Shown piece after piece: positions 25,031 through 33,499 of a stretch of DNA of 64,000 nt. Position 1 is the stretch's first letter. The number at the start of each line of letters is the position of its first letter. Source of the DNA: CAINEC01 sp046073825. Lineage in GTDB: Bacteria > Bacteroidota > Bacteroidia > AKYH767-A > OLB10. The stretch is taken from contig JBJTMY010000063.1 of NCBI GenBank assembly GCA_046073825.1, positions 1 through 64,000 of the forward strand, written 5' to 3'. Both the position numbers and the translations under genes were made by a program. Below the pieces are notes generated by a model. That model did no database searches. It saw only the letters and a list, made by a program, of their open reading frames with translations, and was not told the origin of the DNA.

Positions 25031-26116
25031 TCAAACGAATTTATCGCCTCGTTTCAATTTAACATCATTTACAAACTGACGAATTTGTTGCTCATCCGAT
25101 TTTTTACAAACAAGCAAAATTGAATCAGATTCCACCACGATATAATCATCCAAGCCTTGTAACACGACTAATTTATCTTTCGGAACATTCACGATACAAT
25201 TTTTTGTATCATACGTCATCACGTACTTTCCAACAATTGCATTATCATTTTCATCATGCTTGATGTGTTCATATAAAGAGCCGTAAGTTCCTAAATCACT
25301 CCAGCCAAATTCAGCGCCCATCACATGCACATTTGTGGCTTTTTCCATCACTCCAAAATCGATAGAGATATTGGTACATTGATGAAAAGCTTGATGAATG
25401 AAAGCAGCTTCATCATCAGAATTATATACATTTTCTTCTGCATCAAAAGTAGCATACATATCAGGAAGATGTAATTCGAATGCTTTTAAGATTGATTTTA
25501 CATTCCAGAGAAAAATGCCAGCGTTCCATAAAAACTCTCCTGATTGCAAAAAGAATTTTGCCATTTCAAGATTTGGTTTTTCTGTAAACGTTTTTACTTT
25601 AGAAATTTTATTTTCTTCGGACGATTTATCATCAATAAACTGAATATAACCATAACCCGTGTCAGGGCGACTTGGCTGAATTCCTAATGTTAAAAGCACT
25701 TCTTTATTGCTCGTAAACTCAAGACCTTGTAAAATTGCTTTTACAAAAGCTTCTTCTTTTATAATTACATGATCACTTGGAGCGACCACAATATTTGCAT
25801 CGGGATTTAACAATGCAATCTTTTTTGCAGCGTACAAAATACAAGGAGCAGTATTTTTACGAAATGGTTCAGCTAATATTTGACTAGCTTGAATATCGGG
25901 CAACTGCGATTGAACAAGATTTGTATAATCCACATTCGTTACAATGATTATATTTTCTTTCGGGCAAACATGAAGAAAGCGTTCATACGTTTGCTGCAGC
26001 AATGTCTTGCCTGTTCCTAGAATATCCAAAAACTGTTTAGGATGTGCATTACGACTCATAGGCCAAAACCGACTACCTACTCCGCCTGCCATAATCACGC
26101 AATAATTATTTTTCAT
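25031..26116 (-). CDS. manC: Mannose-1-phosphate guanylyltransferase
   Basis: 361 residues, single-domain form without the C-terminal isomerase. The N-terminus has the nucleotidyltransferase signature GGVGSRFWPMSRNAHPKQFL; further on are VAPSDHVI, FTEKPN, FLWNAGIFLW and FGWSDLGTYGSLYEH. It makes GDP-mannose from mannose-1-phosphate and GTP in the cytoplasm, the donor for mannose, fucose and rhamnose branches of surface glycans and for the nearby polyprenol-phosphate mannosyltransferase. Separated by 50 nt from the aminotransferase upstream. Confidence 0.93.
   Translation of the reverse strand: MKNNYCVIMAGGVGSRFWPMSRNAHPKQFLDILGTGKTLLQQTYERFLHVCPKENIIIVTNVDYTNLVQSQLPDIQASQILAEPFRKNTAPCILYAAKKIALLNPDANIVVAPSDHVIIKEEAFVKAILQGLEFTSNKEVLLTLGIQPSRPDTGYGYIQFIDDKSSEENKISKVKTFTEKPNLEMAKFFLQSGEFLWNAGIFLWNVKSILKAFELHLPDMYATFDAEENVYNSDDEAAFIHQAFHQCTNISIDFGVMEKATNVHVMGAEFGWSDLGTYGSLYEHIKHDENDNAIVGKYVMTYDTKNCIVNVPKDKLVVLQGLDDYIVVESDSILLVCKKSDEQQIRQFVNDVKLKRGDKFV
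25036..25043 (-). promoter_or_regulatory. Possible -7 box of nhaA (TAAATTCG)
   Basis: TAAATTCG on the minus strand lies in the last codons of manC, 12 nt before the nhaA ATG; the same box sequence is found before actA. No -33 match at 19 nt. Confidence 0.35.
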
Positions 26117-26166
26117 AGTAAAAATTTAATTCGCGTTTTACGCTCAATATTTGACTTAGTTACTAA

Positions 26167-27447
26167 CTATTTTAAAGAAGAAAGTGCATTTCGCAATGCT
26201 GACATCATAACTGGAATGTTTTCAGTTTTACAAGTACCAACTGACAAACGATACCACGTAGATTCCTTAGAAGCTCCGAATGCAGAGAAAGGCACAACGG
26301 CCATTTTTGCTTCATTTAAAATAAACGCAGTAACATCTTCTGTAGTTGCCAATAATTTTCCTGACGCTGTTGTTTTCCCTTTAATATCAAACTGAACGGT
26401 CAGATAAATTGCTGCCATTGGTTCAATACAATTTACTCCAAATGATTGCAACGTTTTAAATCCTTCATAAAAGGCCTCCAAACGTTGAAAAACATCTGCC
26501 TTAAAAGAAGTAATATAATTATCAAAAGCTGAATGATTACTCATAAATCGCGCTGAAGCTATTTGTTCTGCCTTAGGAGACCATGCTCCAATGTGAGAAA
26601 GGATAGACTTCATTTTATCAATAATTTCTGCAGGACCAAAAGCCCAACCTACTCGAATTCCTGTTGCCGCAATCGACTTAGATAAGCCATCAACAAAAAT
26701 GGTATAAGGACGTAATTCAGGGTATAATGAAACTGGATCAACATGCTTATTGGCACCGAAAGTTAATGCGGAATAAATTTGATCGTACATAATATACAAA
26801 GGCTTTTCGTCGGAACTACGAGAATTGTTTTCTACTATCACCAATTCACAAATTGCTTTTAACTGCTCCTCCGACATTACGGTACCTGTTGGGTTTTGAG
26901 GGGAGCAAAGTGCTAACAACCGAGCACCCTTTAAGTGAGGACGTAAGTCTGCTGCGGTGGGCATAAAATTATTTTCAGGAAACACCTCAACGGCCACTCC
27001 ATTTGCTTGCATCAAATGACAATAGTGATTATTATTCCAACTTGGAACAGGATACACCACTTTATCACCGGGATCGATAATGGTGGAATAAATTCCATAA
27101 ATAACGGGACGGGCACCACCTGCAATCAAAACTTCATCGGGAGAATAATTTAAGCCTTGAAATCGCTGGATAAAGGAAGCCACTTCTTTGCGAAGATCGG
27201 GCATTCCATTCGCCACAGGATAATTCGTATGGCCTTCCATGTACGCCTTAATAATTTCATCACGCAAAACCGTTGGAATTGGAAAAATGGCTGGATCAAA
27301 ATCTCCGATTGTCAAATTTGCAATAGGCTCTCCCTTTTTAATTAACTCATTTACTTCGTTCGCTAACTTAATTATTTCAGAGCCGATTAAATGCTCTGCC
27401 ATGTGAGATACTTTTAACTTTTGTGGTTGTTTATTTTCTAATGACAT
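26167..27447 (-). CDS. PLP-dependent class I/II aminotransferase
   Basis: 426 residues from the ATG at 27447; a longer frame to 27468 overlaps the region just after the -7 box. Fold type I aspartate-aminotransferase-like: IANLTIGDFDP, ARPVIYGIYS (cofactor phosphate region), SPQNPTG, MYDQIYSALTF (Asp and Tyr binding PLP), DGLSKSIAATGIRVGW with the Schiff-base lysine, and a C-terminal arginine in YRLSVGT. Substrate unknown; possible roles are aspartate, aromatic or kynurenine transamination, the last only because kmo and kynU lie nearby. Confidence 0.88.
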   Translation of the reverse strand: MSLENKQPQKLKVSHMAEHLIGSEIIKLANEVNELIKKGEPIANLTIGDFDPAIFPIPTVLRDEIIKAYMEGHTNYPVANGMPDLRKEVASFIQRFQGLNYSPDEVLIAGGARPVIYGIYSTIIDPGDKVVYPVPSWNNNHYCHLMQANGVAVEVFPENNFMPTAADLRPHLKGARLLALCSPQNPTGTVMSEEQLKAICELVIVENNSRSSDEKPLYIMYDQIYSALTFGANKHVDPVSLYPELRPYTIFVDGLSKSIAATGIRVGWAFGPAEIIDKMKSILSHIGAWSPKAEQIASARFMSNHSAFDNYITSFKADVFQRLEAFYEGFKTLQSFGVNCIEPMAAIYLTVQFDIKGKTTASGKLLATTEDVTAFILNEAKMAVVPFSAFGASKESTWYRLSVGTCKTENIPVMMSALRNALSSLK

Positions 27448-27465
27448 AATTGGCAAGATAGTCTG

Positions 27466-27473
27466 CAAACCTA
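27466..27473 (-). promoter_or_regulatory. -7 box of the aminotransferase gene (TAGGTTTG)
   Basis: TAGGTTTG followed by C on the minus strand, 18 nt before the ATG at 27447. No -33 element seen at 19 nt. Confidence 0.45.
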
Positions 27474-27628
27474 CATAAATTTAAAATTATTTGAACGGAA
27501 AACCTAAAATATTGTCTTTTCGACATTTCCATATTAGCTTTATTTTTTTTCGACAAACCATCAGTTTTATTTTCTCCTTTTGTTAATTAAATTAAAAAGT
27601 AAATCGACACAAAAATTGTATAATTATA

Positions 27629-27636
27629 TATCTTCG
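27629..27636 (+). promoter_or_regulatory. Possible -7 box (TATCTTCG)
   Basis: TATCTTCG followed by C ends only 5 nt before the ATG at 27642. If used, the transcript would be leaderless. Confidence 0.35.
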
Positions 27637-27641
27637 CACCT

Positions 27642-28751
27642 ATGTTTTCCAAGAGATTTTTTTTAGTGTTTATTAGCCTTTTAATAAGTCTTCCATTAAT
27701 TGTATTTAAAGATGCAAAATGTCAAGCCTTATCCAGTAGCAATATGAGCATTTCCGATTTAAATGCTCAATATGAGCGGGGAATTACCAATTGGGAAAAT
27801 GGAGAAGGACGAGCAGCATTCTTAGCGCTGGATAGTTTACGAAAGGTAACTTTATCAGAAGAAAATGCGCTTGTTAAAAGCAAAGGAATGATTTATCTCG
27901 CCAAGTGTTTTTATTCTCAAAAAAACTTCCCTAACACCATCAACTATTTAACGCTTGCGCTTAATTTTGGACAAGACACGCTAAGTGCAAGCGAACTTAT
28001 AACCACTTACGATTTATTATCATCTTGTTATCATGAGCTAAAAAACAATTCGCAGGAATTGTATTATAGCCAGCTGAAAAAAGTATTGACCGACAGTATT
28101 CACACTGCGAATATGCAATTGCAGGTAGATTCTTTAAAGCGAGTATTAGAAGAACAAAAAAAGATTAAACAAGACACCCTTGTTAAAGCAGAAGAATCTT
28201 CCAACGACACTTTCTTTACCTCGACAAACACTACCACAATTGCTTATATAGTTTCTGCATTCGTTTTAATTTTAACAATTGTTTTTATTGCAACAAGAAA
28301 AAAATCGAGTGCGACATCCTACGACAATAAACCTTCTATTGAAATTCAAAAAACAGAAGCGAAAGATCCGAAAGGAGCTACTCAGCTAATTGAAAAAATT
28401 GCCAAAGTTGAATTAGTATTTATCCGTGCAGAAGTATTAGGAGAATATGGCAATAAAAAAACGGTTGTAAAAATCATTAATGATTACAACACACAACTGC
28501 CATTAATTATAAAAAATTTAGACGAGGCAATTGCTGCCAATGATAATGAACCCATCATCAATGCACTTTCTTACTTAAAGCCTTACTTAACAGCATTCGG
28601 TATGTCGGCAACGTTAGCAATGCTTAATGAAGTAGAAGAGGAATCTGCAACAGAAAAAACAACAAAGTTACTTTCAAGAGTTTTCCAAATCAGGAATCAT
28701 ATTCGTCGTGCACACGATGAGACAAAAGCTTTAATTGAAGTTTTAGGATAG
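27642..28751 (+). CDS. Membrane-anchored TPR-like protein
   Basis: 369 residues. An N-terminal signal or anchor (FFLVFISLLISLPLIVF) is followed by helical pairs spaced like tetratricopeptide repeats (about 40-150, including GMIYLAKCFYSQKNFPNTINY and AQYERGITNWENGEGRAA), a short coiled coil (about 160-180), a transmembrane helix (about 200-218, YIVSAFVLILTIVFIATRK) and a helical cytoplasmic domain of about 150 residues. The layout recalls Bacteroidota sensor-like proteins whose output domain is missing. Function unknown. The gene ends at a bidirectional terminator. Confidence 0.7.
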   Translation: MFSKRFFLVFISLLISLPLIVFKDAKCQALSSSNMSISDLNAQYERGITNWENGEGRAAFLALDSLRKVTLSEENALVKSKGMIYLAKCFYSQKNFPNTINYLTLALNFGQDTLSASELITTYDLLSSCYHELKNNSQELYYSQLKKVLTDSIHTANMQLQVDSLKRVLEEQKKIKQDTLVKAEESSNDTFFTSTNTTTIAYIVSAFVLILTIVFIATRKKSSATSYDNKPSIEIQKTEAKDPKGATQLIEKIAKVELVFIRAEVLGEYGNKKTVVKIINDYNTQLPLIIKNLDEAIAANDNEPIINALSYLKPYLTAFGMSATLAMLNEVEEESATEKTTKLLSRVFQIRNHIRRAHDETKALIEVLG

Positions 28752-28807
28752 ATCAAGCATCTTTCTTACGAAAAACTACCATGGTTATTCAACAGATGGT
28801 GTACACT

Positions 28808-28840
28808 AAAAAAGGTCATTGAAAATTCAATGACCTTTTA
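28808..28840. terminator. Bidirectional terminator
   Basis: AAAAGGTCATTGA pairs with TCAATGACCTTTT around a 4-nt loop. The A-run on the left and T-run on the right make it work on both strands, between the TPR-like gene and kmo, which converge. Confidence 0.85.
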
Positions 28841-28870
28841 CTTTTCTAAATTACATATTTGAACAACAAA

Positions 28871-30211
28871 TTAATTCAATGCTGCTAAAATTTTATTTTC
28901 CACGTCTTCGCTATTCCAATTATTTTCGATTCCAGGAATTGCTAAAACTGTTTGCATAATTGCATCTTGTTTTTTACCTAATCGTAATGCTTCGCTGTAA
29001 CGAATTTGCGGACTATACGAAACCATGGTATAAAGAGGAATCCATTTATCAGGATGTTTATCACTAAACCAAGCTTCTATTTTCTTTTGAAGGAGGAAGT
29101 TCGGATCAGAAACTTTATCTCGCATTTCAATAAAATTAGCCAGTGCTAATTCTGCAATAGCATCGGCATCTGGTTTTCTTATTGTTTGGAATTCATCAAA
29201 AATCTTATCCCAATCTTCACCATATTTTTCCATCAATTCATTTAACACAAAACAATCTTCGAAACCACAATTCATACCTTGACCATAGAAAGGAACAATA
29301 GCATGTGCTGCATCTCCCAACATTAACACCTTATCTTGAAAACGCCAAGGGAAGCAGCGAACAGTTACCAACGAAGAAGAAGGGTTTCCAAAAAAATCTT
29401 CCTTTAAAGTTGGAATCATCGGGATCAAATCCGCAAAATTCTCTTGCATAAAATGCATCATTTTATCTTCTGTATCGATTGCTTTAAATGACTCTTCACC
29501 ATTCATTGGATAAAACAAAGTACAGGTAAAACTTTTATCCATATTAGGCAACGCAATTATCATAAACGATTTTCTTGGCCAAATATGTAACGCATTTGGA
29601 TCCATTGCAAAATCTCCGTTTGCTGTTGGAGGAACTGTTAATTCTTTATATCCATGTTCTAAATATGTTTGAGAATAATTAAACATATCGGTAGATAATT
29701 GAAACTGTAGACGACCAGCAGAGAAGGCTCCATCCGTAGAAAAAATACGATCTGATTTTACCTCTACCATTTCCTGTGTTTCTGTATTTTCAAATCGTGC
29801 TGTGCAAGCTTTAAGGTCCACATCCGCACAACGATGGTTATAAACTATTTTCACTCCATGCTGCTCAGCTAAATCCATTAACACGCAATTTAATCCACCA
29901 CGTGAAACAGAATTAATCACCTGCCCTTGTTTACCATAAGCTTGGTAGGTTAATTCACCTTTCACACTATGCATCATCCTTCCTGCCATTGGGATGGCCA
30001 CTTTTTTAATTTCCTCAACAATACCAACACCTTCAAGCCCTCTCCACCCTCTATCACTTAATGCAAGATTGATTGAGCGGCCTGCACTGATTCTATTTTT
30101 TCTTAAATCAGGACGGCGCTCATAAATTGTCACATTATATCCTTTTTTTGCTAAGTAGATGCTTAATAAAGATCCAACAAGACCGGACCCAATAACTGTA
30201 AAATTTTTCAT
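28871..30211 (-). CDS. kmo: Kynurenine 3-monooxygenase
   Basis: 446 residues from the ATG at 30211, which sits at the dinucleotide-binding motif; the frame to 30247 would add 12 unneeded residues. FAD-dependent aromatic hydroxylase: VIGSGLVGSLLSIYLAKKGY with IYERRPDLR, the DG-type motif around STDGAFSAGR, and MLGDAAHAIVPFYGQGMNCG. It hydroxylates kynurenine to 3-hydroxykynurenine with NADPH and oxygen, on the way from tryptophan to quinolinate and NAD. The C-terminal 70 residues are helical, with no obvious membrane anchor. KynU, which acts next, is 1.9 kb upstream. A near-match -7 box (CATATTTG, 30214-30221) precedes the start. Confidence 0.93.
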   Translation of the reverse strand: MKNFTVIGSGLVGSLLSIYLAKKGYNVTIYERRPDLRKNRISAGRSINLALSDRGWRGLEGVGIVEEIKKVAIPMAGRMMHSVKGELTYQAYGKQGQVINSVSRGGLNCVLMDLAEQHGVKIVYNHRCADVDLKACTARFENTETQEMVEVKSDRIFSTDGAFSAGRLQFQLSTDMFNYSQTYLEHGYKELTVPPTANGDFAMDPNALHIWPRKSFMIIALPNMDKSFTCTLFYPMNGEESFKAIDTEDKMMHFMQENFADLIPMIPTLKEDFFGNPSSSLVTVRCFPWRFQDKVLMLGDAAHAIVPFYGQGMNCGFEDCFVLNELMEKYGEDWDKIFDEFQTIRKPDADAIAELALANFIEMRDKVSDPNFLLQKKIEAWFSDKHPDKWIPLYTMVSYSPQIRYSEALRLGKKQDAIMQTVLAIPGIENNWNSEDVENKILAALN

Positions 30212-30267
30212 GACACAAATATGATTTTCAAGCGCCAAATTAAGCAAAACGAAGGGATTTATTTACC

Positions 30268-30275
30268 TAATTTTG
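30268..30275 (+). promoter_or_regulatory. -7 box of the small T9SS gene (TAATTTTG)
   Basis: TAATTTTG followed by C, 6 nt before the ATG at 30282 and 21 nt before the ATG at 30297. A start point about 7 nt downstream would favour the second ATG or a leaderless transcript. Confidence 0.45.
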
Positions 30276-30281
30276 CAGTAT

Positions 30282-31514
30282 ATGACAAAGATCAAAATGC
30301 GGAATATTTTAATACTCCTTACTTTAATATCCATTTCATTTAATTATTCATTTGCACAGACAAAAATTTTATTTGATGCTAGCAAAGCAGAAGCTGCAGG
30401 AAATGCAGATTGGGTAATTGATGCGGATTTAAACAATTTAGGATACTTCAATGGGCCTGCTCAAATTGGTGGAACTGAATCAAACGCGCAAAGAACACCT
30501 ACTCCATTACAAGCAACAATTACAAGCACAACAAGCGAGACTGCATGGTCTGGCGGAATTTCGGCTTGGGGAATTGACTGTGTAAAAAAGGGATATACCG
30601 TTGAGAGTTTGCCCTATAATGGGCAAATTACGTATGGGCAAAGCAGCAATGCACAAGACTTGACGAATTATAAAGTTTTCATTATTTGCGAACCAAATAT
30701 TTTATTTACCACTGCTCAAAAAACGGCGATGATGCAATTTATACAAAATGGTGGTGGACTATTTATCATTTGTGATCATGCAAATAGTGATAGAAATGGA
30801 GATGGTTATGATTCACAAATGATATGGAATGATTTCCTATTAAACAATCCGATTCAGAACAATCCATTTGGTTTTAAGTTCGACTCGGTAGATGTTTCTC
30901 AGATTAGTACGAATGTGGCCAGTTTAGCTACAGACACATTACTTCATGGACCTTATGGAAATGTAACATCGTTAGAATACAATAATGGCGCTACATTAAC
31001 TTTATCACCAGCCAACAATGCAAATGTAAGAGGTGTTATTTACAAGAATGGCAGCAGCACAACTGGCAACACGAATGCAATGATGGTTCGTTCAAGATAT
31101 GGGCTTGGAAAAATTGCGGCACTTGGAGATAGCTCACCAGTTGATGATGGCACAGGAGATCCGAATGACGCATTATATGATGGATATATTAGTGGTGCAT
31201 CTGGCAATCATCGTAAATTAATAATGAACACAACTTTTTGGCTTGTAAACAACACACTCACCGGGATTGAATCTATAGAAAAAAGCAGTTTTAACGTCTT
31301 TCCGAATCCTTTTGTAAACGAACTAACGGTTACCCTATCCGAAAACAAAAAAACCATCTTTGAAATTCTTGATCTTTCAGGAAACACAGTAAAAAGCTTT
31401 GAATTAGTGGGAGGAGATTCCAATACGATTTACCTCAGCAATTTGGATCCAGGGATGTATTTAATTCAAAACAAATCAAACAAAAGTGACTGCAAAAAAA
31501 TAATTAAGTTTTAG
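30282..31514 (+). CDS. T9SS-secreted protein with glutamine-amidotransferase-like fold
   Basis: 410 residues from the ATG at 30282 (the ATG at 30297 is also possible). Signal peptide MRNILILLTLISISFNYSFA, then a globular domain (about 30-320) starting KILFDASKAEAAGNADWVID with YKVFIICEPN and NGGGLFIICDHANSD, reminiscent of ThuA/DUF4350-like class I amidotransferase folds. This is a fold-level guess; no catalytic Cys-His pair is certain. Asp-rich loops (DRNGDGYDS, PVDDGTGDPND) may bind calcium. A type A sorting domain follows (SFNVFPNPFVNELTVTL to SDCKKIIKF), sending it out through T9SS. Confidence 0.75.
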   Translation: MTKIKMRNILILLTLISISFNYSFAQTKILFDASKAEAAGNADWVIDADLNNLGYFNGPAQIGGTESNAQRTPTPLQATITSTTSETAWSGGISAWGIDCVKKGYTVESLPYNGQITYGQSSNAQDLTNYKVFIICEPNILFTTAQKTAMMQFIQNGGGLFIICDHANSDRNGDGYDSQMIWNDFLLNNPIQNNPFGFKFDSVDVSQISTNVASLATDTLLHGPYGNVTSLEYNNGATLTLSPANNANVRGVIYKNGSSTTGNTNAMMVRSRYGLGKIAALGDSSPVDDGTGDPNDALYDGYISGASGNHRKLIMNTTFWLVNNTLTGIESIEKSSFNVFPNPFVNELTVTLSENKKTIFEILDLSGNTVKSFELVGGDSNTIYLSNLDPGMYLIQNKSNKSDCKKIIKF

Positions 31515-31527
31515 TGATTGGAATACA

Positions 31528-32118
31528 CTAATAAAAGAATGTATTATTTGTGACCATTTCAATTATCTTATCTAGTCGCTTTAATTTTGTCTCTTCCCGT
31601 TTAGCCGCCATCAACCAATTAATCATTTCTTTTCTTTTGTAATATGTTAAAGATTCGAAATTTTTAAGCTTTTTATTTTTTGAAAGATACATTCGTAAAT
31701 CAGTCGGAATCTCAATGGTTTTATCATCGTTCGTCACTAATTTTCCTTCCTGATTATTTCGGATAGCTTCTTTTAGAAAGGACTTAATGATGGATGGTTT
31801 TATCTCCTTGCAATTAGTGAAACGCAAGTGACGGTTATGGATATTACCTGGATTTGCAATAAGTAATTTTTTTTCATCTTTTAACAAAGCTCCTTGAAAA
31901 AACACAAAAGACACATGCTTTTGAAATGCACCAAAACCGCAAACCATTCCATGACAATAATAGTTGGGTCCCCATTTCCAATCTTCAACAATGGACTTAT
32001 CAGTGGCTAAAATAATTGCACGCAAGGTCACGCAAATTTCCTTGGAAAAAGGAGGAAGTGCATTGATATAATCGGTTATCAGTGCTTCAGCATTTGGGTG
32101 GTGCTTGGGCTTTGCCAT
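31528..32118 (-). CDS. DUF1801/YdeI-family protein
   Basis: 196 residues. The N-terminal half has the DUF1801 pattern (FSKEICVTLRAII, EDWKWGPNYYC, FVFFQGALL), the C-terminal half the YdeI/OmpD-associated pattern, basic and helical (LTYYKRKEMINWLMAAKREET). Soluble, no enzyme motif. It starts 1 nt after the kynU stop, so it is co-transcribed; no metabolic link to kynurenine is evident. Confidence 0.85.
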   Translation of the reverse strand: MAKPKHHPNAEALITDYINALPPFSKEICVTLRAIILATDKSIVEDWKWGPNYYCHGMVCGFGAFQKHVSFVFFQGALLKDEKKLLIANPGNIHNRHLRFTNCKEIKPSIIKSFLKEAIRNNQEGKLVTNDDKTIEIPTDLRMYLSKNKKLKNFESLTYYKRKEMINWLMAAKREETKLKRLDKIIEMVTNNTFFY

Positions 32119-32119
32119 T

Positions 32120-33433
32120 TTACTCTGATATAGCAGACTTCAGAATTTGTCCGAAGCGATATACATCATTAAAACTATTATATAACGGTACTGGAGCTAC
32201 GCGAATTACCCCACTACCACGCCCCTCTTGATCGGGTTCTCGCCAATCGGCAATTACACCTTGATTGGTAAGCGCATCAAAGATTTTTTTTCCATTAGTT
32301 TCAAATTGCAATGAAAGTTGACAACCTTGTTGTTGCTTCATAAACGGAGTGATCACTTTCACCAAAGATACTTGATTACACATTTGTAAAACATCAGTAA
32401 TAACAAAGTTAAGGTAGCTCGTAAGGCTATTGCTCTTTATAACTAAGCGATCCATTCCTGCCTCATCAAACAATTCAAAAGATGCTCTTAAAGCAGCCAT
32501 TTCAAGAATAGGCGCATTGCTTAACTGCCAGCTATCGGCAGTGAGTACAGGAGTAAACTGATGAGGCATTTTAAATCTTGTTTGAGGATCATTCCCCCAC
32601 CAACCGGCAAAGCGAGGCAAGTGTGGATTTCTAACGTGTTTTTCATTTACATAGATACCACCTACGGTGCCGGGGCCTCCATTTAAATACTTATAAGAAC
32701 ACCAAGCAGCAAAATCAACATTCCATTGATGTAATTCCAGTTTTAAATTTCCGGCTGCATGTGCTAGGTCAAATCCAGCGTAAGCGCCCACTTCATGTGC
32801 GGCTTCGGTAATTCTCTTAAAATCGAGTACTTGTCCGGTGAAATAATGTACACCACCAAACATCACTAACGCTAACTCATCACCGCAATCTTCGATAGCT
32901 TGAAGAATATCCGCTTCCGCAATCAAATCGCTGCCTTCAGAAGGTTCTAATTCAACAATAGCATCAGCGGGGTCAAAGCCATGAAAGCGTGCCTGAGATT
33001 GAAGTGCATAACGATCAGAAGGAAATGCACCCGCTTCACAAATAATTTTGTAACGGTCTTTAGTGGGACGATAAAAAGAGACCAGCAATAAATGTAGATT
33101 TACAGTAAGATGATTCATTACTGCTACTTCCATTGGTTTGGCGCCAACAATTCGAGCTGCAGCATCACGAACTAGTTCATGATAAGCAAACCATCCTGTA
33201 TCTTTTTTAAAATGCCCTTCCACGCCTAACTGAGCCCAATCAGTTAATTCTTGATTGACATAAACAATTGTATTCTTAGGTTGAAGTCCTAGAGAGTTCC
33301 CACAAAAATAAACCGTATCCTGCCCATTATGTTGAGGGATATTAAAACGTTCACGCATATACGCTAACTCATCTTGCGCATCTAGATTATTAGCAAACGA
33401 CTGCGTGTTTTCAAATGTATTCAATGAATTCAT
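32120..33433 (-). CDS. kynU: Kynureninase
   Basis: 437 residues, PLP fold type I. Seen: YFCGNSLGLQPKNT at the N-terminus, AVMNHLTVNLHLLLVSFY, GAFPSDRYALQSQ, GFDLAHAAGN, and WCSYKYLNGGPGTVGGIYV with the PLP lysine in SYKYLNGG. It cleaves kynurenine or 3-hydroxykynurenine to (3-hydroxy)anthranilate and alanine. It is read from just after the terminator of the respiratory operon and is followed by the DUF1801 gene. No genes for 3-hydroxyanthranilate dioxygenase are in the window. Confidence 0.95.
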   Translation of the reverse strand: MNSLNTFENTQSFANNLDAQDELAYMRERFNIPQHNGQDTVYFCGNSLGLQPKNTIVYVNQELTDWAQLGVEGHFKKDTGWFAYHELVRDAAARIVGAKPMEVAVMNHLTVNLHLLLVSFYRPTKDRYKIICEAGAFPSDRYALQSQARFHGFDPADAIVELEPSEGSDLIAEADILQAIEDCGDELALVMFGGVHYFTGQVLDFKRITEAAHEVGAYAGFDLAHAAGNLKLELHQWNVDFAAWCSYKYLNGGPGTVGGIYVNEKHVRNPHLPRFAGWWGNDPQTRFKMPHQFTPVLTADSWQLSNAPILEMAALRASFELFDEAGMDRLVIKSNSLTSYLNFVITDVLQMCNQVSLVKVITPFMKQQQGCQLSLQFETNGKKIFDALTNQGVIADWREPDQEGRGSGVIRVAPVPLYNSFNDVYRFGQILKSAISE

Positions 33434-33450
33434 TTTTTAATTTTTGATTA

Positions 33451-33481
33451 AATAAAAGAAGGCACTCAAAAGAGTGCCTTC
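33451..33481 (-). terminator. Terminator of the act-cox operon
   Basis: A perfect 10-bp stem (GAAGGCACTC/GAGTGCCTTC, 33458-33467 and 33472-33481) with an AAAA loop lies 18 nt after the coxA stop. On the minus strand it is followed by TTTTATTTA. kynU starts 17 nt further on. Confidence 0.88.
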
Positions 33482-33499
33482 GCTCATTATAACTTCTTA

